Shown here in pieces: positions 1-10,740 of a stretch of DNA of 64,000 nucleotides (positions within the stretch are counted from its first letter, which is position 1; each line of letters starts with the position of its first letter). Position numbers and translations under genes: made by a program. The DNA comes from Lotus japonicus (Eukaryota; Streptophyta; Magnoliopsida; Fabales; Fabaceae), in NCBI RefSeq assembly GCF_012489685.1, contig NC_080041.1:20399802-20463801 (forward strand), given 5' to 3'. The notes under the pieces were generated by a model, which was not told where the DNA came from, ran no database searches, and worked only from the letters and a program-made list of their open reading frames with translations.

Positions 1-1
1 T

Positions 2-127
2 ATATCTACTTCTTATGTTAGAACAGGCGATCAACATGCAGATGTGTTTACAAAGGCTTTGAATGGGGTGCGTAATGATTTTATTTGTAACAAGCTGGGC
101 ATGATTAATATCTATGCTCCAGCTTGA
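2..127 (+). CDS. 3' end of Ty1/copia polyprotein (RNase H C-terminus), partial
   Basis: The reading frame is open from base 2 to a TGA at 125-127, and continues off the left edge of the window. It contains the end-of-RNase-H motif DQHADVFTKAL, followed by a C-terminal KLGMINIY stretch typical of plant copia polyproteins. A purine-rich tract and a TG-starting LTR follow within 8 bases, as expected for the 3' end of an element on the plus strand. Only the last 41 residues are visible, so nothing can be said about intactness of the rest. Confidence 0.9.
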   Translation: MSTSYVRTGDQHADVFTKALNGVRNDFICNKLGMINIYAPA

Positions 128-361
128 GAGGGAGTGTTAGCATTAAGGTTTAAGAGTTAGGGTTAGATGTAGAGTCTATGGGCCAGGCCCATATGTACTT
201 TGTACTACATGTTGTACTACTCTTAACCTAGTATTATATATATGAGGGAGGCTGCACCTTGCAGTGTATCCCATTACAATATCTCTTTCTCTCTCTCTTA
301 GTCTTTTCTCTTTACACGCACTACTGAATATAGTGCCTGGTTGCCAGCCCTACGGCCTACA
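128..361 (+). mobile_element. polypurine tract and 3' LTR of copia element
   Basis: A purine run (GAGAGGGAG, 126-134) ends at a TGTTAG LTR start at 135. A TATA-like run lies at about 231-242 and a pyrimidine-rich stretch at about 283-312. The right end is uncertain; the best candidate is the CTACA at 357-361, giving an LTR of about 227 bp. The matching 5' LTR lies outside the window, so the end and the target duplication could not be verified. Confidence 0.75.
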
Positions 362-438
362 CCATGGAAGCTTATTTTGAACTTGCTATTACCTCAAATT
401 CATTATGTTCATAGAAAATGTGAACCATCAAGAATTAA

Positions 439-614
439 GGGTCCGTTTGGTTTCTATTTTCTTTTTCTGTCTGCAAAACTGTTACCTAATTTTCATTTTA
501 TTTCATGTTTTTAGTGTTTTGCATAGGAAAATGAATACATGAAAATAGAAAATGATTACACAGTTTTAGTTTTGTAATTAAAACTGAAAATGAAAATAGA
601 AACCAAATAGGCCC
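439..614. mobile_element. PIF/Harbinger-like (Tourist) MITE
   Basis: An inverted repeat of about 28 bp bounds this 176-bp segment. The left end is GGGTCCGTTTGGTTTCTATT and the right end is its near-perfect reverse complement. TAA lies just left (436-438) and TAG just right (615-617), an imperfect 3-bp target duplication as used by PIF/Harbinger elements. There is no coding capacity. The class is inferred from the TIR start and duplication length. Confidence 0.8.
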
Positions 615-617
615 TAG

Positions 618-3157
618 CTTTTCAAGCGTTTTTTGATTTCAGAAATCGGTGCATTGTATTTTGCTCCTAACTATAGATGGTCTTTCAAGAAATTGTGTAT
701 TGAAATTGCTATCTTATGCTTTGATGCAAGGTAGAAACAAATGCTGTGGGAGCTTTCAGAAACATCAGTTTCTTTTGATTTAGACAGATGTGCCAAGGTA
801 CAATTTTGAGAACCATCAATTTCAAGAGCAATAGTTGGTTGTGCTAAATGTGCAAGGTACATTTTTCTTTATGATGCATATAAATTAACAGGATATCAGG
901 ATATCAGAATGGACTGAAGCTACAAATAAAGAAAACAAACAAGAAGTTTTTGGGCAACTGATGGTGCTTGCTTAGTGGAAAGAACAATGACAAGGTATTC
1001 AGAATTCAGAAACATTGTAACTGAAAAAGGTTTAGGCATTTTACCTTATGTTTCCTTTAACTTTATTGAGATCTGCACCCTTCTTAGAGTTTGTTAGGTG
1101 CCCTTTACTTCTGGTCCACTGAGTCATATGATTACTTAATGGAGCTAATTTGTTTGTATTGTCTATTTTAGGCTTTTTTTGGCACGTTTGGAGGTGGGAT
1201 ATTCTACACCCTTTACAAGTAGACACTAACGGCTTCCTATTATGTGCTTGGAGTTAGAGTAACTCCACCTTGGGTTGTTTTTATTGAAATAGTGTTTGAT
1301 AACACGTGTTGCTTTTCCTATTGTGTATTGAAGGGTAGCTCATTTTTTCCATGTCAAAGCACTGGTTGCTTTAAGCACATGCTGATATTCCTTATATGTG
1401 GGCCTCAATTTTCTGTGAGTATTTAAACATTGTCTTTTGTGATGTATTATAGCATGAAGAGTGCTAGCAAAACACATCTGTGATGATGCCTTCCTTTAGG
1501 TAGCCTTACAATTGTTCAGTAAATGTGTCGGTTTTGTTCCATCCAGCTAATTGTCCTCGCTTTGGTTGTCTCGGTTGGCAAACATGGTGTCCACTTAGCT
1601 GTGGAACCTTTGGACTGTCCAGCGCAATGTTGAGCCTTGTTGCCGTTTGGGTCGACTAGAACATTGTTTAGTGAGATTCCCACAACTACTGCCTATTGAA
1701 GCCCTAAACATGGCGGGACTAATTATTGGTGACAAAAACTTTCGATTTTAGATCTCCCATATTTCTCTCTTTAGTTCTTGTCTCTCCCTTTATTTCAATT
1801 ATACGTTTCATATGTGCTTATACAAATTTTCAAGTGCCTGGGTATTTTATAACTATAAAAGCTATCAGGAAACTCTTTCATTAAAAAGAAGCATTACATC
1901 ACATAGGAAGGTTGTTTTGGCCTGATAAGGACACCAAACAGGTTGATGTACAAAATTGCTTTCTGAAACACAATTTCACAATTTTGCGTGCTTTGGATTT
2001 GTGCTGAGGCAATGTGAAAGAAACACATTTGTCTAATCCATTAAGTGTACTTCATTAGGTGAATGTGCATTAGAATTCATGATGATGATGCATAACAACA
2101 TTCCGATACATCTCATTAGAAAACCGAACATTTTTTTTTTGCTTTAATAGTAAATACCAAGGAAATAAAGAAGTGCCCATAAATGGCTTTTGTCATTACG
2201 CACACGATACAGCAGACCTACTGGATTTGAGGTTTAAAAAGTTAAAAAATAAATAAGGCTTATTACATGGAGCATACTTACCTAACTTCACTTTTATTAT
2301 AAAGTAAATACTAATCAAATTACTAATACAGAGAACGCTGAATTCAAAATTTCCACCAAGTTGGTGGAACATTAATATTAAAGCACTACTTAATGGGTAG
2401 ATGAAAGGAAGACAACAGAAGTGACATATTCAACTAAAATATGTCTTCTGTGTGTTAGCTGGCAATGGCAATGGCATTTTGCATTATTTTTTAGTACTTT
2501 ATATTTGTCCCTAATTTTTTTCTGTAAGTTTTTTTTTTTCTTTTTTCTGTGGGGGTTATATTCTAATAGAAATAATCTACAAAACTCGATTGTTTTAGTG
2601 AAGATTTTATTTTGGCTTAAAAACACATTTGGTCCTCCACGAATTCAAATTGTGCAGAATGAGTTTGCACAGTCAACGTCTTTATTATAAAAAAAAAGGA
2701 GTAAACGATTAAACTAGTAGTATTTATAGGCGTGGTATAAGTTTGTACTTGAGGTGCGCCTTAATGAAATCTTTGTATATAAGCGTTCCGTGATAATGGT
2801 TGCTCAATGGCAACCTCAAATTGACCTTATAAATATGTTGAATTGAGTATGCTCTACTAAAATTTAGACGGGATAAAACTTGTTTCTGATTGTCTCGACT
2901 TACCAGTAACTGTTATAAAATCCCTGCGGATACTTTGAGCTGCCTATAACATAAAATGTATACAAATATCCAAATATACTATACAAATATGCTATATGTC
3001 TCCATTTTAATTTTTTATGGAAGAATCGAGATTCGAATGATATGTTAAAAGTGAATTTAAAAAAAAATGATTTTTGTTAGAATGATAAAGTAAAATCAAT
3101 TTTAAAATCTAAATACAAATATATTTTGTATTACCATGTCCAATATCAATTTGAATT
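618..3157. other. non-coding intergenic stretch, no gene supported
   Basis: This 2.5-kb stretch has only short open frames with no recognisable domain. Short pieces with spliced-exon flavour (about 1190-1450 and 1890-2060) could not be joined into a credible model. Base composition becomes very AT-rich after about 2100. Confidence 0.6.
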
Positions 3158-3529
3158 ATGTCGTTTCATAAAGGCCTCTTGCACACTTGGGAGCTTGGCT
3201 TTCTTCATGTGGTTTGCTATGTGGATTGTCTGGAATTACAGGAAGTGCTTACGAGTACCAGGGACGTTCAGACTTATTGGCATAGAGACGTGATCGAGAT
3301 GATTAGAGCCGTGTTGGCTCGAAGCTGGAATGTAACAATCAATCACGTTACTCGTGACGGAAATGCTGTTGCGGATGCACTAGCGAATCTTGCAATTCAG
3401 GAAGGATGGGATTGGAAGGTCCGGAGTTTTCCCCATCCATGGTGGTTCCACTGCTATGCAGTGATTTAATGTTATAGTTTTGTTCTTTTTTGTTCTGTTT
3501 CATTTCCTGGTGTAACCAAAAAAAAAAAA
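3158..3529 (+). pseudogene. 5'-truncated LINE: RNase H C-terminal fragment with poly(A)
   Basis: The frame 3158-3469 encodes the end of a plant LINE-type RNase H (RVT_3). Motifs are LHTWELGF, VDCLEL, HRDVIEMIRAVLAR and the catalytic-end motif DGNAVADALANLA. A stop at 3467-3469 is followed by a short 3' UTR and a 12-base poly(A) run at 3518-3529, so this is a retroposed LINE 3' end with nearly all of ORF2 missing. The apparent ATG is only an internal methionine. No target duplication was found. Its sequence differs from both larger LINEs in the window. Confidence 0.85.
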
Positions 3530-3861
3530 GAAGGGCAAAAATCTTTATTCTTCTCAAAACCAATTCTAGAAATGTTTTTAGACGCATCAAAGAGTATGAT
3601 CATGCAAACGTGGAGAAAACTTTCTCCTTTCATTAAGTTTCAACAGAATCCAACGTTAGCATGTTTGGCAACTACAGCAAACGGAGTTTTACATCCATGG
3701 GAAAGTGAGATGCGTCTTTCCAAGAGTAAATTGTTTCTTTCATGGAACCTAACTTCTAGATTAGTCCTCAAAGTTTATCAATGCTTGTATACCCTTTTAT
3801 TAGTTTTGCTTTTTTTTTTCAAAAAAATATTTATTATAAATGATTAAAAAAAAAACAATAT

Positions 3862-3892
3862 ACTCCCTCCAATCTAAAATACATTTCTTCCG

Positions 3893-3943
<51 letters not shown>
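3862..3943. repeat. Stowaway-like terminus plus (AT)n microsatellite
   Basis: CTCCCTCC followed by a TCTAAAATACATTTC stretch resembles one terminus of a Stowaway-type MITE. It is followed by an (AT)n run of about 48 bases (3896-3943). No convincing opposite terminus was found; a diverged candidate lies near 4215-4230. The microsatellite is certain, the MITE assignment weak. Confidence 0.45.
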
Positions 3944-3947
<4 letters not shown>

Positions 3948-4944
3948 CACTATTTTGAAAAGTACAGTATTTTATTTGTATCCAAGAGTAATTCTCTAAA
4001 GTTACTTACCATTAGCTTTTAAAAAAGTGGATGATAAGGATTAGAGTAGTTTTGGAGATCACTCTTGGAATAAGTGGATCTCTGCTCTAGAAAATTAAGT
4101 GATAATTTTAGTGAAGACTAGGACATTAATAACATTTTTTAAGATGTGTCCAGCTTAAAATGGCAATCATATAGGAACAGAAAAAATGTGTTGTTTTATA
4201 ACATTTTATCTATATTCCAAAATGTATGTTGTCTTGAAATTTCAAAACTATTTATATCATTTTCCTCTATCCTAATTTAATATTATGTGTCTCCGATCCT
4301 TTGTCACCTCATATTTTTCGCGTATCATGATTCTTGCTAATTATTTAACTAACAACTATCAGGGATGTTTAAATGACTCTAAGCAAAACTTGGGTTAAAT
4401 CACTGTAACCCTAAGTTGACTAATTATATTTAAGATAAGTGGGTTAGGAATTTTATATTTATTTATTTATCTTGAATAATATTGATGCATACTGTTCATT
4501 AATTGGTGTATAGTTTGAAAACACTCTTAAATGAGAGTATGGTTGGAATCCAATGAGATAAAATGTCTTGATTTTCTAAAACAATAAAAGTTTTGGAAAA
4601 GAGGTTATCTAAATGACAATGGGAGAAACTCAATCTGCAAAGAGCAACCTCAATTTAGCATTTATCAATAATAAACAACGTTGCAAAACAAAAATACTTC
4701 AATTCCATAACGTCAAAAGCAAATTCAATTCAACTTGTGTTGAATTTTGAATTGGATCTTTGAGCTTTGCTAGCCTATATACTAAGCTACTAAGGCAAAG
4801 CACTTATAGCATGCTAAGCTTTTGTTTGGTACATAATTCTGAAATTCAAAAGCTACTCACGAATATTGATTCTAGCTTCAGAATCAATTGTACAAGTTTC
4901 TAAACTGGTTTTTAAACCATTAACATTAATCAACAAACTAGCTT
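3944..4944. other. AT-rich intergenic region and 3' flank of the DUF599 gene
   Basis: No coding sequence was recognised. The part nearest 4945 must hold the 3' UTR of the minus-strand DUF599 gene, but no single poly(A) site could be chosen. A stretch at about 4837-4900 resembles interspersed fragments also seen near 3560 and 30860. Confidence 0.5.
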
Positions 4945-6399
4945 CTAATTTGACCTTCCATTTTCCATGTCAACATGATGGTGGTCCGAATCAGCCTCAA
5001 CACTATCAGAGTCAGCAACCCCAGCCCATCCACACTCCATTGTGACATCCAAGAAGTAAAGTATGAAAACAAGAGCAACACTAGAAAAGAACATGGGAAT
5101 TGGTCCAAAGATCCACATAAACAAAGGGAAAGAGAAGTAGAATGCACGCAAGCCAAGGGACCAGAAGTAGCTTCCTCTGTTCACCGTGGAGGCGACGTAC
5201 TCTGCGGTCAGCATCTGGTGCCGGAGATTCGCAGACAGTTTCTTGAAGGGCACGTTGATGAGGATGGTGGCGTGGCTGTAGTACCTTATGGACTGCACAT
5301 TAAGCAAGAATGCCAGCAAGAAGCAGACCAGAATTGAGAAGAATTTTATTGACAAGCCGAGTTCGCTTCTGTCTCCAAAGACTTCATAGACAACGCTTTT
5401 CCTCTGGCTGCCACTTCCCATTAGTACTGCAATGAGGGAAGTTAGCATTATGGCTGTTGAAGCTAAAAGGGTTGATGCCATTATGTTGTTCCTTAGAGAT
5501 TGCACTGCTAGAACCCCATTCTTGGATGCATCCTTCACATTTATACATGAAGAAATCAATGTCAATGTTTCAAATTTAGATCATTAGTCACATAAAGCAA
5601 ACCTTCACAAGCTTATAGTTTATTATACATAAGCAAATACATGATCACAATTTTATGATGACAAAAGACTTAGTGTGTTTGAACTTTCATCACAATGAAT
5701 AAGAAGGGTTCTAATTAGATTCTATGTCAAAGTTTGTGCTACCGTTAATTTGCACTATTATCAAACATAAATTCAAGTACTGTTTTCGATTATACTTAAA
5801 TATTCGTTAACACTAACGTAAACAGACATTAGGACATTTTTGCACAAAAAGTGAATCGAACTCGATTATAATGAAAATTTGTTCTCTTCCGTTACATTTG
5901 ATTGACATCCAAATACTTACGTAAGCTATATTCAGACGTTCATAGCCAATAGTGTAAACTGACACTAGAACTTTTTCCAAAGTTAAAAACTAAATGTAAC
6001 TTCATCTTTTAGATTAGGATAAAATAAAAATTGGTTTATATTGCACTCAAAAACTAGTATCAATACACACAATTACTCATTGAATCACAATGTTAAATAA
6101 TTATTCATATGTCGATATATGTATTTAATCAAATCAAAACCCATGAATCAAAATCCAAACTTGAACACAAAAGAGAGTGAAAGGAAGAAACTTTTTAGCA
6201 CCCACTATACACACACACACATATACTATATATATACCTCCATCATAGCTTGAACCCATAACCGGCGATTGAATGCATTCACACCAATAATGGTTTTGGT
6301 AGGATGCTTCACCACCCGGTGAAGGAGCCAGACATGGTATGCCACCATTACAAGGAGACCACTTGGGATCAATATGAAATCAAGCACTTTCTTTTCCAT
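4945..6399 (-). CDS. DUF599 family membrane protein, two exons
   Basis: Exon 1 is 6399-6238 (54 codons, phase 0, donor GAG|GTATAT) and exon 2 is 5532-4945 (acceptor AAG|GATGC), giving 249 residues. The join is exact and restores the family pattern WVQAMME-DASKNGVLAVQ. About five hydrophobic segments are visible: near residues 7-27, after LRNNIMAST, around FSILVCFLLAFLLNVQ, and a pair in the C-terminal half around FPLFMWIFGPIPMFF. A short acidic and His-rich tail ends the protein. Length and layout match plant DUF599 proteins, whose biochemical role is unknown; membrane location is predicted only. The ATG at 6399 is the natural start because the hydrophobic N-terminus begins right after it. 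The 705-bp intron carries a CA/TA microsatellite near 6211-6236. The frame has no breaks. Confidence 0.92.
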
Positions 6400-6612
6400 T
6401 TAATTTGCAATATGTCAACAACCAAAAGAGAAGTGTGCAAAGAAATTAAAGGAGATAGAGAAATTGATCAGAAAATGGATCGATTCTGAGATTGAATCTG
6501 ATTCTACTTTCACGGTTCCTTGTTGTGGCCTATTTTTGTCTGATATTTGGAAAGATGAAACGGATGGAAGACTCAAGGGCAACCGTGTGTGTATGGAAAT
6601 TAAGAGTAAGAT

Positions 6613-6803
6613 AGGGTAATAGATTTTTTTTTGATAAGCCAAATGTGTATTATAAATAGAGGTACAAGGGGTACCACAATCCATAATACAAAATAGAGTG
6701 CACTACAAATAGAGAAAAGTAAAAACAGGACAGCAACCAAATAGAAAGCCAGACATCAGGCAAATAAACACAAAATGAATACAAAGCAGAAAGGGTAATA
6801 GAT
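6613..6803 (-). mobile_element. 5'-truncated LINE 3' end with 12-bp target duplication
   Basis: A 167-bp insert (6625-6791) starts with a T-run, the poly(A) of a minus-strand retroposon. It is bounded by perfect direct repeats AGGGTAATAGAT at 6613-6624 and 6792-6803. On the minus strand the insert reads like a plant LINE 3' UTR, ending ...CACATTTGGCTTATC then A's. There is no coding capacity. It sits in the region just upstream of the DUF599 gene, about 210 bp from its start codon. Confidence 0.88.
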
Positions 6804-6943
6804 AAGTCACATTTTGTATACAAGACGTGGGGGGTTTATATAGACACACCGAACAAACACAAACACGTCATGGGGCTAAAATTAATTTTAAAAAATTCCT
6901 CAAAATACTGAGGTGAAATAAAAATAAAAATTCATAGTATGTA

Positions 6944-7528
6944 CTCCCTCCGTCCCTAATTATAAGCTAAAGTTGTAAAAATCACACTTACTAAGAAAGC
7001 CTTAATTGATGCATTGATTTTCAAAAAAAAATGTACAACTTTCTATGTTTACCCCTATTTATGATAACACTTTTTCATCATTGTACTACTAATGGTGGTG
7101 CTCCACTACCAATAAATGCAAGGGTGAATATGGAAAGAAATACTCCCTTCGGTCCTATTTATAAGCAACAAAAAAAAAATTCACATAGTTTAAGAAATGT
7201 AGTAAAACTAGATAAAATGCATTAAATTTGTCTTGAATCAAAATAAACTTCCAAAATTACCCTTTGTTATTCATGTTGGAAAGTGGGAAAGAGAGAGAAT
7301 AATTAATGAGACACATTCTACAAGTTAGAATTAATAAGGGCATCATTGGAAAAAAATAATTAATATAGCTCAAACTTTCATTTGGTTCTTATAAAAAAGA
7401 CCAAGATTTTTCTTCTCTTTCATGCTTATAAATAGGACCGGAGGGAGTATTAACTTTTGCAAGGTTAGCTTATATTTAGTGACACAAAAAAAGTCTCAAT
7501 GTTAGCTTATAATTAGGGACGGAGGGAG
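6944..7528. mobile_element. Stowaway MITE (outer), split by a second MITE
   Basis: The termini CTCCCTCCGTCCCTAATTAT (left) and its reverse complement (right) are perfect inverted repeats, flanked by TA at 6942-6943 and 7529-7530, the Tc1/mariner (Stowaway) target duplication. Without the inner insertion it would be about 276 bp. Confidence 0.9.
7143..7447. mobile_element. Stowaway MITE (inner, nested)
   Basis: This 305-bp element is nested in the 6944-7528 MITE. Its termini CTCCCTTCGGTCCTATTTAT and the matching inverted copy differ by a gap or mismatch near base 7. They are flanked by TA at 7141-7142 and 7448-7449. The TIR differs from the host MITE (TCCTATTTATAAGC against CCCTAATTATAAGC), so this is a separate subfamily that inserted later. 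Confidence 0.9.
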
Positions 7529-7530
7529 TA

Positions 7531-8069
7531 CTAGCTAGTGTACTTTGGTTGCACGCTTTCCAATTTGTCTGCTAATGGAATCTGTTGTCTGCTAAGTGCT
7601 GAGATGGGATCCACGTGTGTTTTTGAATGCATTGCATGTGAAGAAATAGGCTACGGCCAACCCACTCAAACTCTCTTCCCCGGAACGATCATATTTGTGA
7701 AAGAGTAATTATTTAACCTTCTACGCCCTCCCTATAAATCCTTTTGAAGTGAAAATTGAATAAAAGTTAATTATTAATCAATATCAATCAATATATATTT
7801 TCCTACTGTAACTTTAAAAAATATCAATCAATCAATATTGTGTAAGTAAAATGGACTTGACCGATATATTAATAAAAATAATATTAATTAGTTACTAATA
7901 AAATTTTATATCAATTACTAATTATAAAAAAATCAGATCCTCATATTTAAAAATAATAATAATTGTTATTTAAATTTTAATTATTTCAAAAAGAATTAAA
8001 AGAAATAATGACAATAATAAGTAAAAGTAAAATTGACTTGACCTCCTTATAATAACAATATTACTTACA
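7531..8069. other. AT-rich intergenic stretch, no gene
   Basis: There is no coding sequence. The last 80 bases, with an AAGTAAAAGTAAAATTGACTTGACC stretch cut at the Helitron terminus, resemble the sequence at about 17590-17620. The two sites may be copies of a larger old repeat. Confidence 0.45.
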
Positions 8070-8101
8070 CTAGTGTTTTTTTACCCGCGCGTTGCACGGG
8101 G
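8070..8101 (-). mobile_element. Helitron 3' terminus (minus orientation)
   Basis: On the minus strand this reads hairpin CCCGTGCAACGCGCGGG, a short A-rich spacer, then CTAG at 8073-8070 followed by T. That is the standard Helitron 3' end: a GC-rich hairpin about 10 nt before CTRR, insertion before T. The element body would lie to the right. No matching 5' TC end was identified. Confidence 0.75.
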
Positions 8102-8404
8102 AATACGTCTATTGTATTTGATACGTCAATTAATACCTTGATTATTAAAAATATATTAAACAATGGATGAAATAGAAGACTCAGAAATGCTAAGCATAGT
8201 TGACATAAAGACTTCTGTTATAAGCCTGGTTGAGATCAACAGGAACTCGTTTTACATTCTTCGTGAATATGAAGACAATAACACAAATCATAGATATAAG
8301 AAATTAGCAACAAATTAATCTTAAAAAAAATAAATGTGATAGTAGTACAAATTAGGATTGTGTAAGATAAATCATAAAGTATGACATTATTGTGTTTATT
8401 CCAA

Positions 8405-8771
8405 CTAAGTAGGGATGACAATGGGTAGGGTACTATAGAACCATCCTCATACCTGCGTTTTAAAAAATTACATGTTCCCGTCCCCATACTCGCATGGGTA
8501 GCAACTCGATGCTCTCCACCTTTAGACAATTCAATGTCATTACAGGAAGCTCTTCATCTTTGCCAAAATCTAAATGTAGGGATGGCAGTGGGTCTCGGAC
8601 CCATAGGGTTTCGGGCCCATATGGTACCCGCAAAAAATACCAACTATGGGTAGGGTAAAAAACCGCTAAATGGGTATGAGGTTGGGTATAGGTAATTACC
8701 CGCAAAAAGTAGTGGGTATGAGTGCGGGTATGAGCATTATAGTACCCAACCGGCTCATACCCGCACACATA

Positions 8772-8820
<49 letters not shown>

Positions 8821-8821
8821 T
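8405..8821. repeat. GGGTA-rich interspersed repeat fragments and (TTA)n microsatellite
   Basis: Two adjacent stretches (about 8410-8515 and 8578-8770) share the start GGGATG[A/G]CA[A/G]TGGGT and many GGGTA/TACCC blocks, a pattern common in plant interspersed repeats. They are followed by an uninterrupted (TTA)n run of about 48 bases (8774-8821). Open frames here are simple-sequence artefacts. Confidence 0.6.
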
Positions 8822-9709
8822 GGTAATATATTAACAAATTAACTTAAGCTATAGCTTTCAAACTCACTCTTTTAAAAAAAAGTTAGGGACATTAATTCTT
8901 AGTGACGTGTCATTCTTACGTTAATTCTCATAAAAAAATTCAACGTGTCATTCTCAGGTTAATTCTCATAAAAAAATACATTTTTAAATTTTAGATTTGA
9001 TTAGGATTTAGGTTGTTTTTTTCTTGATTTTATCTTAATTTATTTTTGATTTATTTTTAGAGTATTCATTAATTTTATGGTATTTTTATTGAATTTTTTT
9101 AAATAGAGATAATATCTATTTAAATAGAGATAGGTTTAGATATATTTAGTTTCTTTTTATCTCTTTGTTAGATTAATAATAAACTAAATCTTAACAGATA
9201 TTCAACATAGTCCTTATATATCTTTGACTTCTATGCATTTTCAGGGGTTAAATAACATGTGTGATTTTTTCTCCTTGATTTGTAGGTTGAAGAAAGTATT
9301 CGTAATGACAGTGTTAATCCCATGGCAGAGCGGTGTGATTACCTTTGAGACTCACGATATGGCTCAGGTTGATGCTACGATCTATGATGGAAAATTTGAT
9401 GTATGTATTCTCATCATTTATTACTTTTTCCCTTTTTTTTAGATTTATGGTTCTGAAAAGTGATATCATTTTCTCTTTTTATTTTCAATTTTTTTTGATG
9501 GCTCAAAGACATGTCAAGGTTGATAACCAAAACACAGGTTCTTGCTGAAATGCTTTACTACTCTTGCTATTTTATTTTGTTAAGCCAGAGAAACAGATTG
9601 GAATTGATATATCATTCATCTTTTGAAAACCATCACCAAAATAAAATTTCAGTTTCCCTTCTACTAAGCATTTCATCAGACACAAAAAATAAAGGGGAAA
9701 AAAATTAAG

Positions 9710-9958
9710 TTACCTCTTTGCCATTGTCGTTGAGGAGGATTGTGGGAAAGCGAGAGGTAGAGGTCCTTCTTCAGAGAAGGAGATTATGCTGTTGAGCCTC
9801 CTCTGGCGGTAATCATCTTCCCTGTCGATGATCCTATGCAACTTGCGAAAACCCAAATCGGCGTTGGTTTCAGGGGCGGAGGGCATGTCCTTGAGGAGGC
9901 TTTTGGGGGCGGGGTTGAAGACTTGAAGTGTGGTATGCGTCCCTGTCGCTTGCGCCAT
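9710..9958 (-). pseudogene. orphan first exon, possibly captured from a gene (SF3B1-like motif)
   Basis: A GC-rich open frame of 82 residues stands out from the AT-rich repeats around it. On the minus strand a TATA-like ATATATAG lies about 50 bp upstream of the ATG, and the coding part ends AAGAG|GTAACT, a splice donor. Residues DREDDYRQRRLN followed by IIS resemble the DREDDYR..RLNR.ISP block of plant splicing factor SF3B1, but the N-terminal half does not. No downstream exon was found. It may be a captured or relic first exon; the SF3B1 link is from memory and weak. Confidence 0.4.
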
Positions 9959-9989
9959 AGAGATCTTGTGATTGTCTACTTATTTCTTT

Positions 9990-10740
9990 TTCTTCTCTAT
10001 ATATGTTACCATACTTGTCTTCCCCTTATTGCATTATGTTTTGGTTACTTTTTCTTAATCGTAAGTTAAATGAGTAAAAATTGTACTTTACCCGTTTAAA
10101 TCTAATTATCATTTTTCTCATACCATCTCATGGCCTTAATCAGTGTAATATTTGTAGTTTATTTTCATAGCCCTAATTTAGATTTAGCACTGTTCTATAG
10201 CCCTTTACTTCTTCATAGGTGGTAATGGACAGTTAAAATTACTTAAAACAAAAGACCTAGGAAGGAAATCTAACTTAATTCTTAAGGTTGCACCCCAACA
10301 AAATCCAGCAATGACCACATCAACTTAAATAGTAATTGGACTTTGAAGAGAAAAATATCTGTTCAGATAACTTTTGAGATCTAGGAAAATAAAGTTTTTA
10401 ACTTTTGATTGTATTTCAAACTGATAATGCCCATCAAGCAATCAGGAGAAGCCTTTCAAGCAAACATCCTGTTATTAGAAAACCATGCTCCCTCATGTTT
10501 ACAATGGTGTCATCATGTAGCAGGCTGACATAGATAAACCATAAGTATCTAGTGCAGTTATCTTGGTAATGAAGGAATATGTATAATTGGCTGACTGACC
10601 ATTCCTGTTTCATGAGGATTATATTAGAGTGATAGATAATTCCTTCTTTTATAATTAGGACTTGGGGTTGTGTTTTAACTTAGTAGACAGAATCATATAA
10701 TTTATTTCTCATTGTATTTTTCTTAAAAATATATTCTAAT
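9990..10740. other. no gene seen
   Basis: AT-rich sequence between the orphan exon and the first plus-strand AT-rich module. There are only short, unremarkable frames, with no repeats or terminal motifs recognised. Confidence 0.5.
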
